Assembly (NCBI GenBank): GCA_019218315.1
Contig: JAHUUI010000002.1
Span: 496,001 to 560,000, forward strand
Origin: Cardiobacteriaceae bacterium TAE3-ERU3
GTDB taxonomy: Bacteria; Pseudomonadota; Gammaproteobacteria; Cardiobacteriales; Cardiobacteriaceae
Direction: 5' to 3'
Length of the DNA stretch: 64,000 bases
Numbering within the stretch: the stretch's first letter is position 1; every line of letters begins with the position of its first letter. Positions 20,786 to 30,810 of this stretch are shown piece by piece. Both the position numbers and the translations under genes were made by a program. The notes beneath the pieces are model-generated. The model had not been told where the DNA came from. It saw nothing but the letters and a program-made list of their open reading frames with translations, and did not search any database.

Positions 20786-21553
20786 ATGCAGCGCATCTAT
20801 AAAACCATCGTTCACACCATTCAGCAGCGCATCAGGCAAGGTGACTACCCCATCGGCGCACCACTCCCCAGCGAGCGAGACCTCGCCAAGCAGCTTGGCG
20901 TCAGCAGAACATCTGTGCGTGAGGCAATCATTGCGCTTGAAGTGTCAGGCTGGGTGCAGGTCAAGCTTGGTAGCGGTGTCTACGTCATTGCCGACGACAG
21001 TAACGCATCGCTTAGCCTTGACTGGCCACTTGACCCCGAAATCAGCCCTTACCTCGACAATTCGCAAGAAGAAATTTCGCCTTTTTCGCTCTTGCAAGCA
21101 CGGCTACTGATTGAGCCGGAATCAGCGGCACTCGCGGCCAAGTCGATGGATAAAGCCCAGCTACGCGCAATCAAAGAAGCCTATTTGATGAACGTGCAGG
21201 ACAACCTCCAAGGCTCAACCACTCATATCGGCGACCGCCTGTTTCACATCCGCATCGCCGAAGCCAGCGGCAACGATGCCTACGCCTATTTCATGCGTGA
21301 ATTGCTTGGGCACAAATATGGCAAACTGTTTACCACCCTACAGCGGCTCTACACGCCTGAAGACATGCCGATGCGCTCACAGCAAGAGCATCTTGCCGTT
21401 CTCATTGCCCTCGAAGCACGCGACAGCGACGCCGCACGCCACGCCATGCACGAACACCTGCACAACGTCATGACCATGTTCATGAATGCGCAGAACAAAA
21501 ATACAGATAAAGCCCCGAATAAGGCTCAAGATAAAGCGATACAAGGAACCTAA
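20786..21553 (+). CDS. GntR-family (FadR subfamily) transcriptional regulator of the fucose operon
   Basis: A 255-residue protein. Residues 1-75 form a winged helix with LPSERDLAKQLGVSRTSVREAIIALE, the classic GntR recognition segment. The remainder is an all-helical FCD ligand domain with LLQARLLIEPESAALAA and conserved His in FHIRIAEASGN and EHLAVLIALEARD. Divergent placement implies local control, probably derepression by a pathway sugar acid. The tail is Lys/Asn/Gln-rich. There is no clear ribosome-binding site before the ATG, and a TATAAAT lies only six to twelve bases upstream, so the leader may be very short. Confidence 0.9.
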   Translation: MQRIYKTIVHTIQQRIRQGDYPIGAPLPSERDLAKQLGVSRTSVREAIIALEVSGWVQVKLGSGVYVIADDSNASLSLDWPLDPEISPYLDNSQEEISPFSLLQARLLIEPESAALAAKSMDKAQLRAIKEAYLMNVQDNLQGSTTHIGDRLFHIRIAEASGNDAYAYFMRELLGHKYGKLFTTLQRLYTPEDMPMRSQQEHLAVLIALEARDSDAARHAMHEHLHNVMTMFMNAQNKNTDKAPNKAQDKAIQGT

Positions 21554-21556
21554 ATA

Positions 21557-22222
21557 ATGAAACTTGATTTCCAGCCAGACGGCGTCCTTTTTGACTGCGA
21601 CTCAACCCTCTCGACCATTGAAGGAATCGACGAGCTTGCCGCTCACGCCAATTGCCGCGCTGAAATTGCCGCCTTCACTGATCGCGCCATGAATGGCGAA
21701 GTGCCACTTGAAGCCGTGTATAGCAAACGCCTCGACATCATCCACCCGCACCGCGACGACATCACCGCCATCGCGCAGCAATACCTCGACACCATCACCA
21801 CAGGTGCCGCGGAAACCATCGCCGCACTGCAATCGCGTGGTATTAAAGCTGGGATCATCAGCGGTGGACTGCGCGATGCCATCCTGCCACTCGCTTCACG
21901 GCTCGGCATTGCCGCAGACGACGTCCACGCCGTCGAACTCGACTTTGACGACGACGGCAACTACCGCGCCGTCAAGCCATCACCTTTGACCACTGCTGAC
22001 GGCAAACATGAGATTGCCGCTGCATGGAAAGCACGCCACAATCTAAGCCACACAGTACTGATTGGCGACGGCGCCAGTGACGTCGCAGCACTCGGTGGCG
22101 TCGATGCCGTGATTGGCTACGGCGGCGTCATCAGCCGCGCCAACGTCGAACAAACCGCCACCCTCTTTTATCGTGAACAAGACTTACGCGGCCTCCTGCC
22201 CATCCTCGGAGTAGCATCATGA
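21557..22222 (+). CDS. HAD-family phosphoserine phosphatase-like hydrolase
   Basis: A 221-residue HAD-IB hydrolase. Motif I is FDCDSTLSTIEGIDELA, motif II is IISGG, and motif III/IV is LIGDGASDVAAL. Spacing and the cap sequence TDRAMNGEVPLEAVY match SerB-type phosphoserine phosphatases. It follows the GntR gene by three bases, and its stop overlaps the next start (ATGA). Phosphoserine is the likely substrate, but other small phosphates are possible because no other serine gene is nearby. Confidence 0.82.
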   Translation: MKLDFQPDGVLFDCDSTLSTIEGIDELAAHANCRAEIAAFTDRAMNGEVPLEAVYSKRLDIIHPHRDDITAIAQQYLDTITTGAAETIAALQSRGIKAGIISGGLRDAILPLASRLGIAADDVHAVELDFDDDGNYRAVKPSPLTTADGKHEIAAAWKARHNLSHTVLIGDGASDVAALGGVDAVIGYGGVISRANVEQTATLFYREQDLRGLLPILGVAS

Positions 22223-24537
22223 ACATACAGGAAAAAATCGGCCAATTTTACCTCGGCAGCGACATCGACCTACCCGAACTCGCCATCAACTACGACGCCA
22301 AAGACCTCACCACCCACGCCGTAATCGTCGGGATGACCGGCTCGGGCAAAACCGGCCTTGGCATCTGTCTGCTCGAAGAAGCTGCGCTCGATGGCATTCC
22401 GGTGATTGCCATCGACCCCAAAGGTGATATGGGCAACCTCGCGCTCAACTTCCCCGAATTACGCCCCGAAGACTTCAAACCGTGGGCTGACCCCGCAACC
22501 CTCGCTCAACAAGGACTAAGCACCGATGAATGGGCTACACAAATTGCACAAACATGGCGTAAAGGCATCACCGAAAGCGGACAAAGCCCCGCACGCATGC
22601 AAGCGCTCAAAGACGCCAGCCCCGTCACCATCTATACCCCCGGCAGCAACAACGGTGTGCCGCTCTCATTACTCGCTGACCTCGCGCCGCCCGATGCCAC
22701 ACTGCGCGGCGACAGCGAAGCCTACGGAGAAACCCTTGATGCTTGTGCTTCGGCACTACTCGCACTCACCGGAGATAAAAGCGATTCGCTCGACCCCATC
22801 CACATTTTCCTCACCCAAATCCTGCGTCACCACTGGGACAAAGGGCAAACCCTAAGCCTCGCTGACCTGATTAAAGCCATCCTGCGCCCGCCGTTCAAAG
22901 AGCTTGGCGTTATGCCACTCGACGACGTGATCAGCGACAAAACCCGCAAAAGCCTCGCAACCAGCTTCAACAGCCTGCTCGCTTCGCCCTCATTCAGCGC
23001 TTGGACGCAAGGCGCACCGCTAGACAGCCAAAACCTGCTCTTCGACGCACAGCAGCGCCCGCAAACCGCGGTACTTAACATCGCACACCTTAGCGAAGAC
23101 GAACGCATGTTTTTCGTCACCCTGCTGCTATCCAACCTCATCTCGTGGATGCGCCAGCAAAGCGGCACCGGCACCCTGCGTGCCATTCTCTATATGGATG
23201 AAATCTTTGGCTACCTGCCGCCAACTGCCAACCCACCGAGTAAGCAACTCTTGCTCACCCTGCTTAAGCAGGCCCGTGCGTACGGCTTAGGTCTCGTCTT
23301 ATCGACGCAAAACCCCATCGACCTTGACTACAAAGCGCTATCCAACGCCGGAACATGGTTCGTCGGCCGCCTGCAAACCGCGCAAGACCGCGCCCGCCTG
23401 CGTGACGGCCTGCTCGCCGCCAGCCCCGGGGCATTTAGCAGTGAAGACCTCGACGCCGCACTCAACCAACTCGGCAAGCGCACCTTCCTGCTGCACAACG
23501 TACACGAAAACGTCCCCTGCCTGTTCCATACCCGCTGGGCAATGAGCTACCTCGCTGGCCCGCTCGACAAAGCCCGCCTCGCACTGCTCAAACCTGAAGA
23601 CAGCGAAAACAACCCGGCTGCTAGCACTGCCGAAACACCAAACAGCAACGACAGCCTTCCCATCCTGCCCGATGGTATCGGCCACTACTATGCACCGCTA
23701 ACCAGCATGCCACTTGCAGCCGTCCACTACCGCCCGTGGCTTTTGGCTCGCGCTACCCTGTATTTCAAGGATCGCACCAGCAATACACAGCACGAACAAA
23801 GCTTGCTGCTCGCCACCGACGCACACAGCCACGAACCCGACTGGAGCCAATCACTACCACTCAACCTTAATCTTGGCCAACTCAACCAAGCGCCTAATCG
23901 CCCAGCCATACATGACCCTGCAGCCGTCCAGCTAAGCTATAAAAAAACCTGGCAAGAGACAGAAAAAGCCCTTAAAACCTATCTGCGCCAGCAACACACC
24001 CTCGAACTCTACTACGCTGCAGACCTCAAAACCTACAGCGAACCCGGCGAAGACGAAGCCAGCTTCCGCAATCGCCTCATGCCCATCGCCCGTGAAGCAC
24101 GCGATGCGGACATGGACGCCATCCGCGAGCGCTACGCACGCAAGCAAGCCACGCTTGAAAAGCAATTACTCACCGCCGAAAATCAGCTCGCCACGCAAAA
24201 AAGCCAAAGCACACAAAGCTGGATAGACGCAGGCATCAGCATTGGCGGTGCACTGCTCGGTGCATTCACTGGTCGCAGTAACCGCCGTAACACCAGTACT
24301 GCTCTACGCCGTGCATCACGTATCGGTAAAGAGCGTCAGGACGTCGCCGCCGCTGAAGCCAAGCTCGCACTCATCGAGCAACAAGTCGCCGACCTCGAAG
24401 CCGCATTGGAAAAAGAACTCGACGACCTGCGCACCACTTACGACACGCAGAGCATCGCGCTCACCACACGCAGCATCAGCGCCACCAGCCGCGACATCCA
24501 GATTGATGAACTCGCCGTACTGTATCGACCGGAGTAA
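22219..24537 (+). CDS. HerA-like (DUF87-type) ATPase with C-terminal coiled coil
   Basis: The 772-residue protein has Walker A GMTGSGKTG at 38-46, IAIDPKGDMGNL just after it, and a Walker B-like AILYMDEIFGYLPP near 330. LVLSTQNPIDLDYKALSN follows, as in HerA/VirB4-type P-loop ATPases. The C-terminal third (about 560-770) is charged and helical with heptad-like Glu/Lys/Gln repeats, interrupted by a Gly-rich GGALLGAFTGR segment. The function is unknown; DNA translocation or a membrane-linked assembly role would fit the fold. It is coupled to the phosphatase gene by overlap and to a GNAT gene two bases downstream. Confidence 0.75.
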   Translation: MNIQEKIGQFYLGSDIDLPELAINYDAKDLTTHAVIVGMTGSGKTGLGICLLEEAALDGIPVIAIDPKGDMGNLALNFPELRPEDFKPWADPATLAQQGLSTDEWATQIAQTWRKGITESGQSPARMQALKDASPVTIYTPGSNNGVPLSLLADLAPPDATLRGDSEAYGETLDACASALLALTGDKSDSLDPIHIFLTQILRHHWDKGQTLSLADLIKAILRPPFKELGVMPLDDVISDKTRKSLATSFNSLLASPSFSAWTQGAPLDSQNLLFDAQQRPQTAVLNIAHLSEDERMFFVTLLLSNLISWMRQQSGTGTLRAILYMDEIFGYLPPTANPPSKQLLLTLLKQARAYGLGLVLSTQNPIDLDYKALSNAGTWFVGRLQTAQDRARLRDGLLAASPGAFSSEDLDAALNQLGKRTFLLHNVHENVPCLFHTRWAMSYLAGPLDKARLALLKPEDSENNPAASTAETPNSNDSLPILPDGIGHYYAPLTSMPLAAVHYRPWLLARATLYFKDRTSNTQHEQSLLLATDAHSHEPDWSQSLPLNLNLGQLNQAPNRPAIHDPAAVQLSYKKTWQETEKALKTYLRQQHTLELYYAADLKTYSEPGEDEASFRNRLMPIAREARDADMDAIRERYARKQATLEKQLLTAENQLATQKSQSTQSWIDAGISIGGALLGAFTGRSNRRNTSTALRRASRIGKERQDVAAAEAKLALIEQQVADLEAALEKELDDLRTTYDTQSIALTTRSISATSRDIQIDELAVLYRPE

Positions 24538-24539
24538 AG

Positions 24540-24968
24540 ATGACGATAACCATCCGCGAATGCCGCCCCAATGACATCCCTGCCGCACTTGAGCTATGGG
24601 CAAGCACGCCCAATATGGGTATGCACCCCGTTGACGATACACCCGAAGCACTGACCAACTTTCTCGCCTTCAATCCCGGCATCAACTTTGTTGCTATGGA
24701 TGGCGATGAGTTGGTTGGTATCGTGCTGTGCGGTTGCGACGGCCGCCGCGGCACCATTTACCACGCAGCGATTGCCGCCAGTCATCAACGCCGTGGCATC
24801 GCCACCCGCATGCTCAATGCCTGTGAAAATGCCTTGAAAGAGCGTGGTATAACAAGAATGCGCCTGATGATTTTCAATGATAACCATAGCGGCAAAGCGT
24901 TTTGGGCAGCGCATGGCTGGCAACAGCATGACTATATCGACTACTACGGTAAAGATCTCATCGAATAA
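24540..24968 (+). CDS. GNAT-family N-acetyltransferase
   Basis: A 142-residue acetyltransferase with one GNAT domain. The acetyl-CoA-binding motif A is AAIAASHQRRGIATRML, and the C-terminal motif is FNDNHSGKAFWAAHGW. The substrate cannot be read from the sequence. It follows the HerA-like gene by two bases and ends this plus-strand group before the rsx promoter region. Confidence 0.85.
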   Translation: MTITIRECRPNDIPAALELWASTPNMGMHPVDDTPEALTNFLAFNPGINFVAMDGDELVGIVLCGCDGRRGTIYHAAIAASHQRRGIATRMLNACENALKERGITRMRLMIFNDNHSGKAFWAAHGWQQHDYIDYYGKDLIE

Positions 24969-25027
24969 CAGCGCTGAAAAACAACCTCGCTTGCGGTAAA
25001 ATACCCCTCAATTTTTACAAAACCAAA

Positions 25028-25062
25028 CGGGCAGGCAGTCCAGAGGCAGGGCGCACTGCCCG
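25028..25062 (+). promoter_or_regulatory. Leader hairpin upstream of rsxA
   Basis: The arms CGGGCAG (25028-25034) and CTGCCCG (25056-25062) can pair around a 21-base GC-rich loop, ending nine bases before the rsxA ATG. An extended -10-like TG-N2-TAAAAT occurs at 24993-25002. No ribosome-binding site is visible before rsxA, so the structure may influence initiation. Confidence 0.35.
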
Positions 25063-25071
25063 AAAAGCACC

Positions 25072-25647
25072 ATGCAACACTATTTCACCATCATTTTCGC
25101 GACCGTATTGGTCAATAATTTCGTGCTCAGCCAGTTTCTCGGGCTGTGCCCGTTTATGGGCGTGTCGCGCAAAATGGATACCGCGCTTGGCATGGGCTTT
25201 GCCACTGCCTTTGTGCTGACGCTCGCCTCGGTCAGCGCCTATTTAATTGATACCTACCTGCTCATCCCTTACGGCATCGAATACCTGCGCACAATCAGCT
25301 TTATCGTTGCGATTGCCGTACTGGTCGGGCTGACCGAATTATTCATTGCCAAAACCAGCCCGCTTTTGCACCGGGTGCTCGGCGTCTATCTGCCGCTGAT
25401 TACCACCAACTGCGCCGTACTCGGCGTTGCCTTGCTCAACAGCAGCACCCGCCACAACCTGCTTGAATCAGCCGTTTACGGCCTCGGCGCCGCACTTGGT
25501 TTTACACTCGTTCTAGTGCTTTTTGCCGCAATGCGCGAGCGCCTCGAAGCCGCCGACATTCCACGCCCGTTTAAAGGCAGCCCGATCGCACTGATTACCG
25601 CCGGCATCATGGCGATCGCGTTTATGGGCTTTGGCGGTTGGGTATGA
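25072..25647 (+). CDS. rsxA: electron transport complex subunit RsxA/RnfA
   Basis: A 191-residue integral membrane protein with six hydrophobic segments. [16 protein letters not shown] in the first helix region and [11 protein letters not shown] near residue 110 carry the two conserved cysteines that bind the membrane iron-sulphur centre with RnfE. It is the first gene of the six-gene rsx/rnf cluster, which moves electrons between NADH and a ferredoxin-like acceptor and, in gammaproteobacteria, also keeps SoxR reduced. Confidence 0.96.
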   Translation: MQHYFTIIFATVLVNNFVLSQFLGLCPFMGVSRKMDTALGMGFATAFVLTLASVSAYLIDTYLLIPYGIEYLRTISFIVAIAVLVGLTELFIAKTSPLLHRVLGVYLPLITTNCAVLGVALLNSSTRHNLLESAVYGLGAALGFTLVLVLFAAMRERLEAADIPRPFKGSPIALITAGIMAIAFMGFGGWV

Positions 25648-26204
25648 CCGCAATGTGGGTCATCGCAGGGCTCATTGCCCTGATTGTGCTCATGGTGCTG
25701 TGCGGTGCGCTACTTGGCTATTTCGCCAAAAAATTCAAAACCGATGAAGATCCGCTGGTCGAGAAAATCGACGCAGTACTACCGCAAACCCAGTGCGGCC
25801 AATGCGGCTTTCCCGGTTGCAAACCCTACGCCAAAGCAATCGCCGACGGTGAAGCCGACATCAACCAATGCCCGCCCGGCGGACAGGAAGGTGTGGAAAA
25901 GCTCGCCGATCTGCTTGGTGTCGAACCCAAGCCACTCGACGCCGAACACGGCGAGGAAAAGCCGCCGCAAGTTGCCTACATCGTCGAGGACTGGTGCATC
26001 GGCTGCACCAAGTGCATCAAAGCCTGCCCGGTCGACGCCATTCTCGGTACCAATCAGAAAATGCACACCGTCATCAGCGACGAATGCACCGGCTGCGAAT
26101 TATGCGTCGAGCCGTGCCCGGTTGACTGCATCATCATGCAGCCACGCCCGCTGATCAGTCGCGACTGGATACCGCCCAAACCCGAACCGGACAGTGCGCC
26201 ATGA
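25644..26204 (+). CDS. rsxB: electron transport complex subunit RsxB/RnfB
   Basis: The ATG overlapping the rsxA stop (ATGA) gives 186 residues; a TTG two codons upstream is less likely. An N-terminal membrane anchor is followed by a Cys cluster [10 protein letters not shown] and two ferredoxin-type 4Fe-4S motifs, [12 protein letters not shown] and [12 protein letters not shown]. RnfB passes electrons between the ferredoxin side and the membrane part of the complex. The C-terminal tail is short and Pro-rich. Confidence 0.96.
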   Translation: MTAMWVIAGLIALIVLMVLCGALLGYFAKKFKTDEDPLVEKIDAVLPQTQCGQCGFPGCKPYAKAIADGEADINQCPPGGQEGVEKLADLLGVEPKPLDAEHGEEKPPQVAYIVEDWCIGCTKCIKACPVDAILGTNQKMHTVISDECTGCELCVEPCPVDCIIMQPRPLISRDWIPPKPEPDSAP

Positions 26205-28465
26205 AGCTGCTCGACTGGATCAAAAATCTTGGCACTGCCAACCCGATCGGCCAACGTGGTTTCCACGGCGGGCTGCACGTTCCGGCGCACAAAAGCCAAT
26301 CCACGCAGCAGCCCAGCAGCGCCATGCCGATTCCGGCGCAGCTTTATGTCTCGCTGCGTCAGCGCGATGGTGAAATGCAGATTCCGCAAGTAAAAGTCGG
26401 TGATAAAGTGCAGCGCGGACAAATCATCAGTATCCCGAGTAGCCACGCATCCGTCCCGCGACATGCGCCGACTTCTGGCACGGTCAGCGCGATTATGGAA
26501 CACGCCGACGTGCATCCATCCAACCTGCCCGCACAATGTATCGTTATTGACTGCGACGGTCATGACGCGCCCGCCCCTGAGCTGCCCGACCTGAGCAACT
26601 GGCAAGACGAACAGCGCGATGTATTGCTCGAACGCATCTATCAATGCGGCATCGCCGGTATGGGCGGCGCGGGCTTTCCCACCGCACGCAAGCTTGGCCA
26701 CGCCACCAATACGCTTGTGGTCAACGCCGCCGAATGCGAGCCGTATATCACCTGCGACGACCTACAAATCCGCGAATGCGCCGCCGAGGTCATCAAAGGC
26801 GCACAAATCAGCGCCCACATACTTGAAGCCGAGCACATCCTGTTCGGCATCGAAGACGACAAACCCGAAGCCATCGCCGCACTCAAAGCCGCCGCTGAAG
26901 CCAGTGGTGACGAGCGCATTCGCGTCGAAGTCGTGCCGGTGCGCTACCCTTCCGGCAACTCGCGGCAACTGTTTGAACTGCTACTCGGTATCCGCGTTCC
27001 GCCCGACCAGCATGCCGCCGATTACGGCCTCATCTGCCACAACAGCGCAACCATGAAAGCTATCCACGATGCGGTTGTGCTCGGTCAGCCATTGATCGAG
27101 CGCTACGTCAGCGTTACCGGCGAAGCGGTTGCCAAGCCGCAAGTGCTGCGTGTGCGCATCGGCACACCAATTAGCGAACTCATCACCCACGCCGGCGGTG
27201 CACAAGATGACGCACGCCTGATTATTGGCGGGCCAATGATGGGGCACGAACTCAGCGAGCGCAGCGCGGGGCTGAAAAAAACCACCAACTGCGTCCTGCT
27301 TTTACCCGCCACACCACGGGAAGTCGAGCAAAACTGCATTCGCTGCGCACGCTGCTCGGATGCCTGCCCAATGGAGCTCTTGCCACAGCAACTCTACTGG
27401 TATAGCCGCAACAGCGAACACAAGCGCCTCGAGCAATACCGCTTGTTTGACTGCATCGAATGTGGCATCTGCGCCAGCGTTTGCCCGTCCAACATTCCAT
27501 TGGTGCAATACTACCGCCACAGCAAAGCCGACATCCGCCATACCCGCCAGCAACAAGCGCTTGCCGAACGAGCCCGCGAGCGCCATGAAGCGCGTCAAGC
27601 CCGCCTTGAGCGCGAAAAAGCGGAACGCGAAGCACGTATGGCGGCAAAGCGCGCCCGCCTGCAAGCAGCACAAGCCGCCAAACCTGCACCAGCTGACAGC
27701 AAAGATGACAAGCAAAGTGCTATCGAAGCAGCAAAAGCCCGCGCCGCCGAACGCCGCGCTGCGCGTGCACAGGAAGCGAATACCAGCCCGGCGGCACAAA
27801 CCGGACAACCAAGCAGCTTTAATCCCACTGCACACGACAACAGTGCTAGCGACCCACGCAAACAAGCGATAGAAGCCGCCAAAGCACGTGCGGCTGTACG
27901 TAAAGCAGGCAAAGCCCAAAATAATGAGCAAGACAGCGCTACACCAAGCGAACAAAGCCGCGAGGACAAACTTGCTGCCGCAAAAGCCAAAGCCGCTGAG
28001 CGCCGCGCTGCACACAGTAATGGAAAAGAAAACAGCACACCAGCGGCACAAATTGGCAAGCCAAGTGGATTTAACCCCACCGCGCACGCCAATCCTGATA
28101 GCGACCCACGCAAACAAGCGATTGAAGCTGCCAAAGCACGTGCAGCAGCACGCCGTGCCGCCCACAAACAACAAAAACAGGATGAACCTGATTCTTCCCA
28201 AGATGTTATTCAGGAGCAGCCCACAACAGACGACAATAGCGAACGCGAGCAAAAACTCGCCGCCGCTAAAGCCAGAGCGGCCGAACGCCGTGCCGCTCGT
28301 CAACAGAAAGCCGAGCCTGAGCAAGCCCAAGACTCAGCTCAAAAGCCAATTGCAGAACAGCCTACAACTGACGACAATAGCGAGCGTGAGCAGAAACTCG
28401 CCGCTGCTAAAGCCAAAGCGGCTGAGCGCCGTGCCGCTCGCCAACAACGGAAAAATGATTCATGA
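26201..28465 (+). CDS. rsxC: electron transport complex subunit RsxC/RnfC with repetitive C-terminal tail
   Basis: The protein has 754 residues. The front part carries [16 protein letters not shown] for NADH/FMN binding, [13 protein letters not shown] and two 4Fe-4S motifs, [12 protein letters not shown] and [12 protein letters not shown]. From about residue 455 onward the protein is a highly charged Ala/Lys/Arg tail of repeated units such as [14 protein letters not shown] and [15 protein letters not shown]. Variable Ala/Lys-rich tails are known in gammaproteobacterial RnfC. The gene overlaps rsxB and rsxD by four bases each. Confidence 0.95.
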   Translation: MKLLDWIKNLGTANPIGQRGFHGGLHVPAHKSQSTQQPSSAMPIPAQLYVSLRQRDGEMQIPQVKVGDKVQRGQIISIPSSHASVPRHAPTSGTVSAIMEHADVHPSNLPAQCIVIDCDGHDAPAPELPDLSNWQDEQRDVLLERIYQCGIAGMGGAGFPTARKLGHATNTLVVNAAECEPYITCDDLQIRECAAEVIKGAQISAHILEAEHILFGIEDDKPEAIAALKAAAEASGDERIRVEVVPVRYPSGNSRQLFELLLGIRVPPDQHAADYGLICHNSATMKAIHDAVVLGQPLIERYVSVTGEAVAKPQVLRVRIGTPISELITHAGGAQDDARLIIGGPMMGHELSERSAGLKKTTNCVLLLPATPREVEQNCIRCARCSDACPMELLPQQLYWYSRNSEHKRLEQYRLFDCIECGICASVCPSNIPLVQYYRHSKADIRHTRQQQALAERARERHEARQARLEREKAEREARMAAKRARLQAAQAAKPAPADSKDDKQSAIEAAKARAAERRAARAQEANTSPAAQTGQPSSFNPTAHDNSASDPRKQAIEAAKARAAVRKAGKAQNNEQDSATPSEQSREDKLAAAKAKAAERRAAHSNGKENSTPAAQIGKPSGFNPTAHANPDSDPRKQAIEAAKARAAARRAAHKQQKQDEPDSSQDVIQEQPTTDDNSEREQKLAAAKARAAERRAARQQKAEPEQAQDSAQKPIAEQPTTDDNSEREQKLAAAKAKAAERRAARQQRKNDS
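27784..28448 (+). repeat. Internal repeats encoding the RsxC tail
   Basis: At least two kinds of unit recur in tandem or interspersed order. A unit encoding FNPTAH then [15 protein letters not shown] occurs near 27784-27915 and 28038-28165. A unit encoding [18 protein letters not shown] occurs at 28214-28304 and 28355-28448. DNA identity within pairs is high enough that the copies look recently duplicated. Confidence 0.75.
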
Positions 28466-29400
28466 ACAGTGCCCCGTACATCCACGTTGCCCCGTCCACC
28501 CAGCGCATCATGTGGCAAGTTATTCTCGCCTTATTGCCTGGGGTGATTTTATTGTGTTTGTTTGACGGTACGCGCTGGATCGGGCAACTCTCTATTGCGG
28601 CACTGACTGCAGTGATCAGTGAGGCAGCCATTTTGCTGTTGCGCCGTCGCCGTGATTGGCTAACCCGAATCAGCGATGGCAGCGCGATCCTGACCGGCTT
28701 GTTGCTGGCAATCAGCATGCCAGTCAATGCGCCGCTGTGGCTGGTCGCAGCCGGTGTCTTTTTTGCGATTGTATTTGCCAAGCAGCTTTACGGCGGGCTT
28801 GGCATGAATATCTTTAATCCGGCGATGGTCGGCTATGCTTTTCTGCTGATCAGTTTTCCCGCTCTGATGAGCCAGCAAAGCAGCGAGTGGCTAGGGCTGC
28901 AAACCCTGTGGCAAGAATATGACGCCACAACCGGAGCAACCATTCTCGATGCCGCGCGCATGCAGCGTATCGATAGCGGCGACGTCGGCTCACTCGCAGC
29001 GTGGCATACGCCAACGATGCTCGTTAATGCGGCATGGCTGATTGGCGCAGCGTGGCTGGCGCTTAACCGCTATCTCGACTGGCGGCTAACCATTTCTGTC
29101 ATCATTGCAGCCGCCATCACATCGACCATCTTTTGGCTCAACGACAGCAGCGCCTATCTCGCGCCACAAGCGTATCTATTCAACAGCGCCGTAATTTTTG
29201 GCGCGTGCTTTATCGCCACTGATCCGGTAACTGCCGCGACGACAAACCGTGGCCGCTGGATGTATGGTGCATTGATTGGCGCATTAAGCGTGTGTATTGC
29301 CAGCCTCGGCAACTTCCCGGACGGCTTTGCCTTTGCTACCCTACTCGCCAACGCCTGCGTCCCGCTCATCGACCCGCTCACCCAACCGCGTTATAAATGA
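28462..29400 (+). CDS. rsxD: electron transport complex subunit RsxD/RnfD
   Basis: The product is a 312-residue membrane protein with about nine to ten hydrophobic segments. The FMN attachment site is in the [10 protein letters not shown] segment near residue 160, where a threonine carries the flavin phosphoester. [23 protein letters not shown] and the late FATDPVTA-like [12 protein letters not shown] are family hallmarks. It overlaps rsxC by ATGA and rsxG by four bases. Confidence 0.95.
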   Translation: MNSAPYIHVAPSTQRIMWQVILALLPGVILLCLFDGTRWIGQLSIAALTAVISEAAILLLRRRRDWLTRISDGSAILTGLLLAISMPVNAPLWLVAAGVFFAIVFAKQLYGGLGMNIFNPAMVGYAFLLISFPALMSQQSSEWLGLQTLWQEYDATTGATILDAARMQRIDSGDVGSLAAWHTPTMLVNAAWLIGAAWLALNRYLDWRLTISVIIAAAITSTIFWLNDSSAYLAPQAYLFNSAVIFGACFIATDPVTAATTNRGRWMYGALIGALSVCIASLGNFPDGFAFATLLANACVPLIDPLTQPRYK

Positions 29401-29987
29401 AATTGTTCATACCTTCCAACATTCGTAAACCTGCGCTGATTCTCGGTGCATTTGCCTGCGCCTGTTTGATCAGCGTCAGTGCCGTGTACTGGCTGGTGCG
29501 CCCGAACATCCTCGCCCAGCAGCACGCAGCGCTGCTCGCCAACTTCCGCGCCATTACCCCGGCTGACATCACAACTGCTTTGCTTGACACCGCCACGCCG
29601 ATTACGCTCGATGGGCAAGCGATGACTTACTACCAAGGGCAAAATGGCGAGCACTTTATCGAAGCGACCACCGGCAAAGGCTACAGTGGCGACATCATAG
29701 CACTGATCGGTATTGCGCCTGACAACCACACGCTACTCGGCGTGCGCATATTGAGCCACAAGGAAACCCCCGGCCTTGGTGATAAAATCGAAGCACGCAT
29801 TTCACCGTGGATACTCGGCTTTGCCGGCAAAAAACTCGGAGATACGCGCTTTGCAGTCAAAAAAGACGGCGGCGATTTTGACGCATTTACCGGCGCCACC
29901 ATCACCCCGCGCGCAGTGACCGAGCTGGTTGGCGCAGTATTACAGGCATGGGCCAAGCACGCAGATGAGGCAACGCAACATGAGTAG
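29397..29987 (+). CDS. rsxG: electron transport complex subunit RsxG/RnfG
   Basis: A 196-residue protein with one N-terminal membrane anchor and a periplasmic FMN-binding domain. The covalent flavin motif is [11 protein letters not shown] near residue 167. [13 protein letters not shown] is the other conserved segment. It is part of the periplasmic side of the Rnf complex. Its stop lies inside the start region of rsxE. Confidence 0.95.
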   Translation: MKLFIPSNIRKPALILGAFACACLISVSAVYWLVRPNILAQQHAALLANFRAITPADITTALLDTATPITLDGQAMTYYQGQNGEHFIEATTGKGYSGDIIALIGIAPDNHTLLGVRILSHKETPGLGDKIEARISPWILGFAGKKLGDTRFAVKKDGGDFDAFTGATITPRAVTELVGAVLQAWAKHADEATQHE

Positions 29988-30690
29988 TGAAACACGCAAG
30001 CTCATTAATAATGGCTTATGGACCAACAACCCTGCTTTGGTGCAGATTCTCGGCTTGTGTCCGCTGCTCGCAGTGTCGAATAATGCCATTAATGCCCTCG
30101 GGCTGGGCGTGGCAACGCTATTCGTCTTGCTGCTGTCCAACGTATTGGTTGCCGCAACGCGGCAATGGGTGCGCCCTGAAATCCGTATTCCCGTCTTTGT
30201 TCTGCTGATTGCCTCAGCGGTAACCGTCGCTGAAACCGTCATTCAGGCTTTTGCCTACCCGCTTTACCAATCACTTGGTATTTACCTCGCTCTGATTGTC
30301 ACCAACTGCGCCATCATCGCCCGCGCCGAAGCCTACGCGGTGAAAAATCCCGTACCACTCGCGGCAATTGATGGATTATTTATGGGGTTTGGCTTTTTGT
30401 GGGTATTGCTACTGCTCGGCATGATGCGTGAAGTACTGGCGCAAGGTACGTTATTTGCCGGTGCCGACCGTTTATTTGGTGAGGGCATTGATCTGACTAT
30501 CACCGTCCTGCATACCCAAAACGGCATTATCCTCACCGCATTGCCCGCCGGTGCTTTTATCGGCTATGGCCTGCTGATTGCGGCAAAGAACGCCATCGAT
30601 CACCACCTTGGGCAACGCAAACTTCGCCACGCTAATCCCTATACCAAAACCCCTGCTGCCATTGAGCAAGAACAAGTCACATCGCTGTAG
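29980..30690 (+). CDS. rsxE: electron transport complex subunit RsxE/RnfE
   Basis: Starting at [19 protein letters not shown], whose ATG overlaps the end of rsxG, the protein has 236 residues and six hydrophobic segments. [13 protein letters not shown] and [14 protein letters not shown] carry the paired cysteines that mirror those of RsxA. A longer frame beginning 17 codons upstream lies inside rsxG and is not preferred. It closes the cluster; nth, the usual next gene in enterobacteria, is absent and an AT-rich insert follows. Confidence 0.95.
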   Translation: MSSETRKLINNGLWTNNPALVQILGLCPLLAVSNNAINALGLGVATLFVLLLSNVLVAATRQWVRPEIRIPVFVLLIASAVTVAETVIQAFAYPLYQSLGIYLALIVTNCAIIARAEAYAVKNPVPLAAIDGLFMGFGFLWVLLLLGMMREVLAQGTLFAGADRLFGEGIDLTITVLHTQNGIILTALPAGAFIGYGLLIAAKNAIDHHLGQRKLRHANPYTKTPAAIEQEQVTSL

Positions 30691-30810
30691 TACACTGACC
30701 AAACTAGATGACTGTTTTTGTATAAAGATACTACTGCATCAATTTTTAGTTATAGTTCTAATATGATTTTTAACTTATGAAAATCAATTAAGTATAGGAG
30801 TAGCATTTAG

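Noticed and set aside
27302-28330. 342-codon open frame on the minus strand
   Set aside because: It is the shadow of the repetitive Ala/Lys tail of rsxC, which keeps several frames open.
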